A stretch of DNA of 24,448 nucleotides, taken from positions 1 to 24,448 of the forward strand of contig JACRGO010000180.1 in the NCBI GenBank assembly GCA_016212295.1. The letters run 5' to 3'. The notes under the pieces are model-generated. The model had not been told where the DNA came from. It saw only the letters and a program-made list of their open reading frames with translations, and did no database searches. The translations under genes and the position numbers were made by a program. The stretch's first letter is position 1. Every line of letters starts with the position of its first letter. Shown one piece after another: positions 21,977 through 24,448 of the stretch. The DNA is from Nitrospinota bacterium. Lineage in GTDB: Bacteria > Nitrospinota > Nitrospinia > JACRGO01.

Positions 21977-22052
21977 CCCACTGACCAATGACTATTGACC
22001 CAATGACCAATGACCAATGACCTAATGACCCAATGACCCAATGACCAATGAC
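21977..22052. repeat. Heptad array B, right arm (CCAATGA type)
   Basis: About ten consecutive 7-base units, mostly TGACCAA, TGACCCA and TGACCTA. They are in inverse orientation to the arm at 21542-21606, so the S23 gene is bracketed by inverted arrays. The array ends a few bases before the stop codon of the GAF/HisKA_2 kinase gene. Confidence 0.82.
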
Positions 22053-22055
22053 TCT

Positions 22056-23516
22056 TTATTCTTGACTCTTCACCCCGAATCTTATCCTCCACTCCGTCCC
22101 GCCTTCCCTGTTCAAGTCAATATTGGCGTGGATCTGTCCCGCCAGGGAGTTCACAAGATTAAGGCCCAATGATTTGGAGGTCCTCCAATCCAGGCCGTCA
22201 GGTATGCCCACGCCGTTGTCGCGAACGATCAGTTCAATTGTCAATTTTTCTATCTTCTTCATTTCTATCACAAGCTCTCCTTTCCTGTCGCCGGGAAAGG
22301 CGTGCTTCATGGCATTGGTGATCAGTTCATTGACTATCAAGCCGCACGGAATGGCGGTATCAATTGGCATGGCGACGCCTTCCGCGTTCACGGCCAGGCT
22401 GATCCTTGCCGCGTTGGCTTTAAAGGAGTGAAAAATATCGACGGCAAGACTCTTAATGTAATCGCCGAAATCAATATGGGCCAGGTCTTCGGTGCGGTAC
22501 AACCTTTCGTGGACCTTGGTCATGGATTTTATGCGGTTTTCGCAGTCCTTGAAAATCGCCTTCAATGCCGGGTCTTCTATACTATAGGACTGAAGTTTTA
22601 AAAGGCTTGAAATTATCTGCATGTTGTTCTTGACACGGTGGTGGACCTCCCGGATGAGCGCCTCTTTTTCCTGGAGGGACTTGTCCAGTTCCTTCCTCTG
22701 CCTGTCCAGATCGGACATGATGTTCAGGCTGGCGTTTTGAGTGGCCTCAAGGTCCTTATTGGTTTTTTTAAGCTTTGCATATGATTGCCACCGTTCCTCC
22801 TCGTTCTCCAGCGCCTTGGCAAGCATTCCCATGATCATGCCCTCGTTTGCGCCAAGCTGGGCGTCTTCCTGAAAGACCGCGCAAAGAGAGCCGACCGTTT
22901 GTTCTCCGCAATTTACGGCATGGCCTATGTAGGTCTTCAACCCGTAAGCCGCCACATTGGGATCGGTCTTGTAATAGCCGGTCTCCGGGAGGTTTCTGAT
23001 GATATAAGCGCCATTTCCTTTGCCTTTCCTTATAAGATCATGGCAGATATGCCCCTCCGGCTTGTCCACTGGATTGAATCCCCCCGGCGTCCGCCACTGT
23101 CCGATGGAACATAAGAGACCGCCTTCCAGCCTGTTATAAAGGGCGCAGACCGCGCCGAGGGTTTTTCCACAAGCCTGTGTAATCAACTGAACATTCCTGC
23201 CATAATCGGGTCCGAGATGGACAAAGGTTTCATTCAGGCTTGAAAGGATGTTTTGCTGTTCCGTCAGGGAATCGTTAGCCCGCTCGGCCTCTCTTCTGAA
23301 CTCCTCGGCGTCCTCCATCATATTGAGGGCAGCGGCTTGGGCCGTATGCAGCCTCTTAATGGCATCCTTTGACTCTTCCGCCTTTTCCGCAAGCGCGTCC
23401 AGCCCGGCGATAGCCGCGTCCAGATCATCCTGGGCTTCAATTCCGGCTTTCAAATCGCCGGGAGCCAGTTTCCTGATTTGGCTTAATATTTGTTTGATGC
23501 GAGGGTCGCTGTTCAT
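22056..23516 (-). CDS. GAF-domain sensor histidine kinase, HisKA_2 type
   Basis: A 486-residue soluble kinase. The N terminus (about 20-95) is an Ala/Glu-rich coiled coil. A GAF domain follows (about 100-235; 'LITQACGKTLGAVCALYNRL', 'YGLKTYIGHAVNCGEQTVGS') with several Cys residues that could bind a cofactor or sense redox, which is speculative. A second coiled coil leads to the HisKA_2 phospho-acceptor box 'EVHHRVKNNMQIISSLLKLQ' (His292/His293) and a HATPase_c with 'LIVNELITNAMKHAFPG' and 'VRDNGVGIPDG'. HisKA_2 kinases usually feed stand-alone receivers or phosphorelays; the two Rec-HK-Rec hybrids downstream on the same strand are obvious candidates. The start ATG has only weak ribosome binding sequence; the stop abuts array B. 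Confidence 0.92.
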   Translation of the reverse strand: MNSDPRIKQILSQIRKLAPGDLKAGIEAQDDLDAAIAGLDALAEKAEESKDAIKRLHTAQAAALNMMEDAEEFRREAERANDSLTEQQNILSSLNETFVHLGPDYGRNVQLITQACGKTLGAVCALYNRLEGGLLCSIGQWRTPGGFNPVDKPEGHICHDLIRKGKGNGAYIIRNLPETGYYKTDPNVAAYGLKTYIGHAVNCGEQTVGSLCAVFQEDAQLGANEGMIMGMLAKALENEEERWQSYAKLKKTNKDLEATQNASLNIMSDLDRQRKELDKSLQEKEALIREVHHRVKNNMQIISSLLKLQSYSIEDPALKAIFKDCENRIKSMTKVHERLYRTEDLAHIDFGDYIKSLAVDIFHSFKANAARISLAVNAEGVAMPIDTAIPCGLIVNELITNAMKHAFPGDRKGELVIEMKKIEKLTIELIVRDNGVGIPDGLDWRTSKSLGLNLVNSLAGQIHANIDLNREGGTEWRIRFGVKSQE

Positions 23517-23528
23517 ATAAAATTCACT

Positions 23529-23770
23529 TAGTCATTAGTCATTGAGTCATTTGGCTTCGCCGTCATTGGTCATTGGTCATTGGTCATTGGTCATTGAGTC
23601 ATTGAGTCATTGTCAATTGACGATTGATTTTATGCAGGTTGATTTTACTCCCAATTTTAAATTGTAAATTTTCCCCTGCCCCTCGCCTAATGACCTAATG
23701 ACCTATTGACCCAATGACCTATTGACCTATTGACCCAATGACCTATTGACCATTGACCATTGACTCAATG
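23529..23770. repeat. Inverted heptad array C (TCATTGG / CCAATGA) with gene-free spacer
   Basis: The left arm (23529-23612) holds about ten units, including five successive TCATTGG; the right arm (23687-23770) holds about eleven CCAATGA/CCTATTGA units in inverse orientation. The 74-bp spacer (23613-23686) is AT-rich and shows no gene. It is the same repeat family as arrays A and B, but nothing is carried between the arms. The array fills the gap between the HisKA_2 kinase and the UroD-family gene and may also terminate transcription. Confidence 0.85.
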
Positions 23771-23771
23771 T

Positions 23772-24448
23772 CTAATATGTCCCGAATTCCTTCACCGCGT
23801 CGGCGATGCCGCGAAGGGCGTCCTCCGGGACCGCCCAGGAGATTTCGCCATGCTGGTCGCTGAGAATATACCCGCCTCCCTCCTTGGCCGTCTTGATGCA
23901 TTTTGCCGCTTCTTTTTTTGCGTCATCATAACTCCAATTGATCATGGAAATATTATTCAGGTTGCCCATGATGTTGATTTTATCGCCAAAATTGCTCTTT
24001 ACATATTCCAGATCATCATCCGTGTTCAAGACGCAGCCTGCAAAACCCATTTCAGACAATTTATCCACGATGGGGCCAACTCGTCCCCCGGCGCCGCAAA
24101 AAACCGCAGGCCCTTTGAATTTCGAGATCAACTCCTTATCGGAATCAAAAATGTGTTTTAAAAATTCTTGCCGTGTGACCATTGTAGTCGTGGCGAAAGG
24201 CTCAAAAAAGCCCAGGGCGTCGGCGCCTGCGTCAAAAAGCATATTGGCCCATGCCAGGCAAAAGGAAGAGGTCCTGGAAACCAGCGCATGGATGGCTTCC
24301 GTGTCATTCGTGACAATCAGCTCCAGCCATTTGTTCAATCCCATCAGCATGACAGGCAAGGAATATGGGCCTATGACAGCGGATATAACGGGCGTTTTTT
24401 TCCTGAACTCCCTGGATAAAAGCTCCACCGCTTTAACGGCCTCCAAAA
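23772..24448 (-). CDS. Uroporphyrinogen decarboxylase / MtaA-family protein (N terminus outside window)
   Basis: The C-terminal 225 or so residues of a URO-D superfamily TIM barrel, closest by eye to the corrinoid methyltransferase branch (MtaA/MtbA/CmuA-like). Visible are 'WANMLFDAGADALGFFEPFA', 'MGFAGCVLNTDDDLEYVK', 'INIMGNLNNISMINWS' and 'GGYILSDQHGEISWAVPEDA'. Methyltransferase members bind Zn through H-x-C and a later Cys. Here the first motif reads V-F-C ('PAVFCGAGG') and the usual later Gly-Cys reads Gln-His, so Zn binding would need different ligands. It may be a corrinoid or heme-related enzyme of unknown substrate. The gene enters from the right edge and ends at TAG 23772-23774, next to heptad array C. 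Confidence 0.82.
   Translation of the reverse strand, partial: LEAVKAVELLSREFRKKTPVISAVIGPYSLPVMLMGLNKWLELIVTNDTEAIHALVSRTSSFCLAWANMLFDAGADALGFFEPFATTTMVTRQEFLKHIFDSDKELISKFKGPAVFCGAGGRVGPIVDKLSEMGFAGCVLNTDDDLEYVKSNFGDKINIMGNLNNISMINWSYDDAKKEAAKCIKTAKEGGGYILSDQHGEISWAVPEDALRGIADAVKEFGTY

Noticed and set aside
23529-23770. CRISPR array
   Set aside because: Units are about 7 bases with no unique spacers of 25-40 bases, the two arms are inverted, and no cas genes are nearby.

Overview
The window looks like a chromosomal segment of a Gram-negative, probably anaerobic bacterium of moderate GC. Support comes from an outer-envelope RND adaptor lipoprotein, an archaeal-type (V/A) ATPase gene block in the order H-I-K-E, a class I adenylate cyclase, a PilZ protein, several histidine kinases and a UroD/MtaA-type protein. 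This mix fits a Desulfobacterota-like or other uncultured lineage, but no rRNA or marker gene fixes the taxonomy. Most genes are on the minus strand; the clear plus-strand ones are the GAF kinase and prmA. Several starts lack a strong Shine-Dalgarno sequence. No tRNA, rRNA or CRISPR array was seen.

Layout. 1-1.1 kb: the right end of an IS66-like element abuts and truncates an RND efflux adaptor. 1.2-5.0 kb: a small exported hypothetical protein, then a tightly overlapping three-gene operon (HD-domain plus degenerate NTPase; winged-helix/TPR protein; PIN-domain nuclease). This operon is the best candidate here for an undescribed conflict or signalling system. 5.0-7.0 kb: elbB and an rlmI-like rRNA methyltransferase, separated by a palindromic repeat element. 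7.1-11.0 kb: V/A-type ATPase subunits H(G), I, K and E, with a REP-associated tyrosine transposase inserted between I and K; the remaining subunits are absent. 11.0-15.6 kb: a PilZ/YcgR-like c-di-GMP protein coupled to a class I adenylate cyclase, and divergent from them a GAF kinase-like protein whose phospho-acceptor His is Asp. 15.6-18.3 kb: an internally deleted transposase remnant, a sulfatase-like hydrolase with Thr as predicted nucleophile, and prmA. 18.5-23.5 kb: two paralogous Rec-HisKA-HATPase-Rec hybrids, an S23-type four-helix-bundle gene and a GAF/HisKA_2 kinase. 23.8-24.4 kb: the C-terminal part of a UroD/MtaA-family protein running off the window.

Two themes run through the window. 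First, second-messenger and phosphorelay signalling (cAMP, c-di-GMP, four kinase-like proteins) is concentrated between 11 and 23.5 kb with no DNA-binding response regulator. Second, nearly every longer intergenic gap carries a different inverted array of short, often 7-bp, repeats. One array (TCATTGG type) occurs three times around the kinase cluster, flanks the S23 gene, and supplies start codons and protein ends. No stretch over 300 bp lacks a gene; the longest gaps (13997-14265 and 23517-23771) hold direct repeats and the heptad array respectively.
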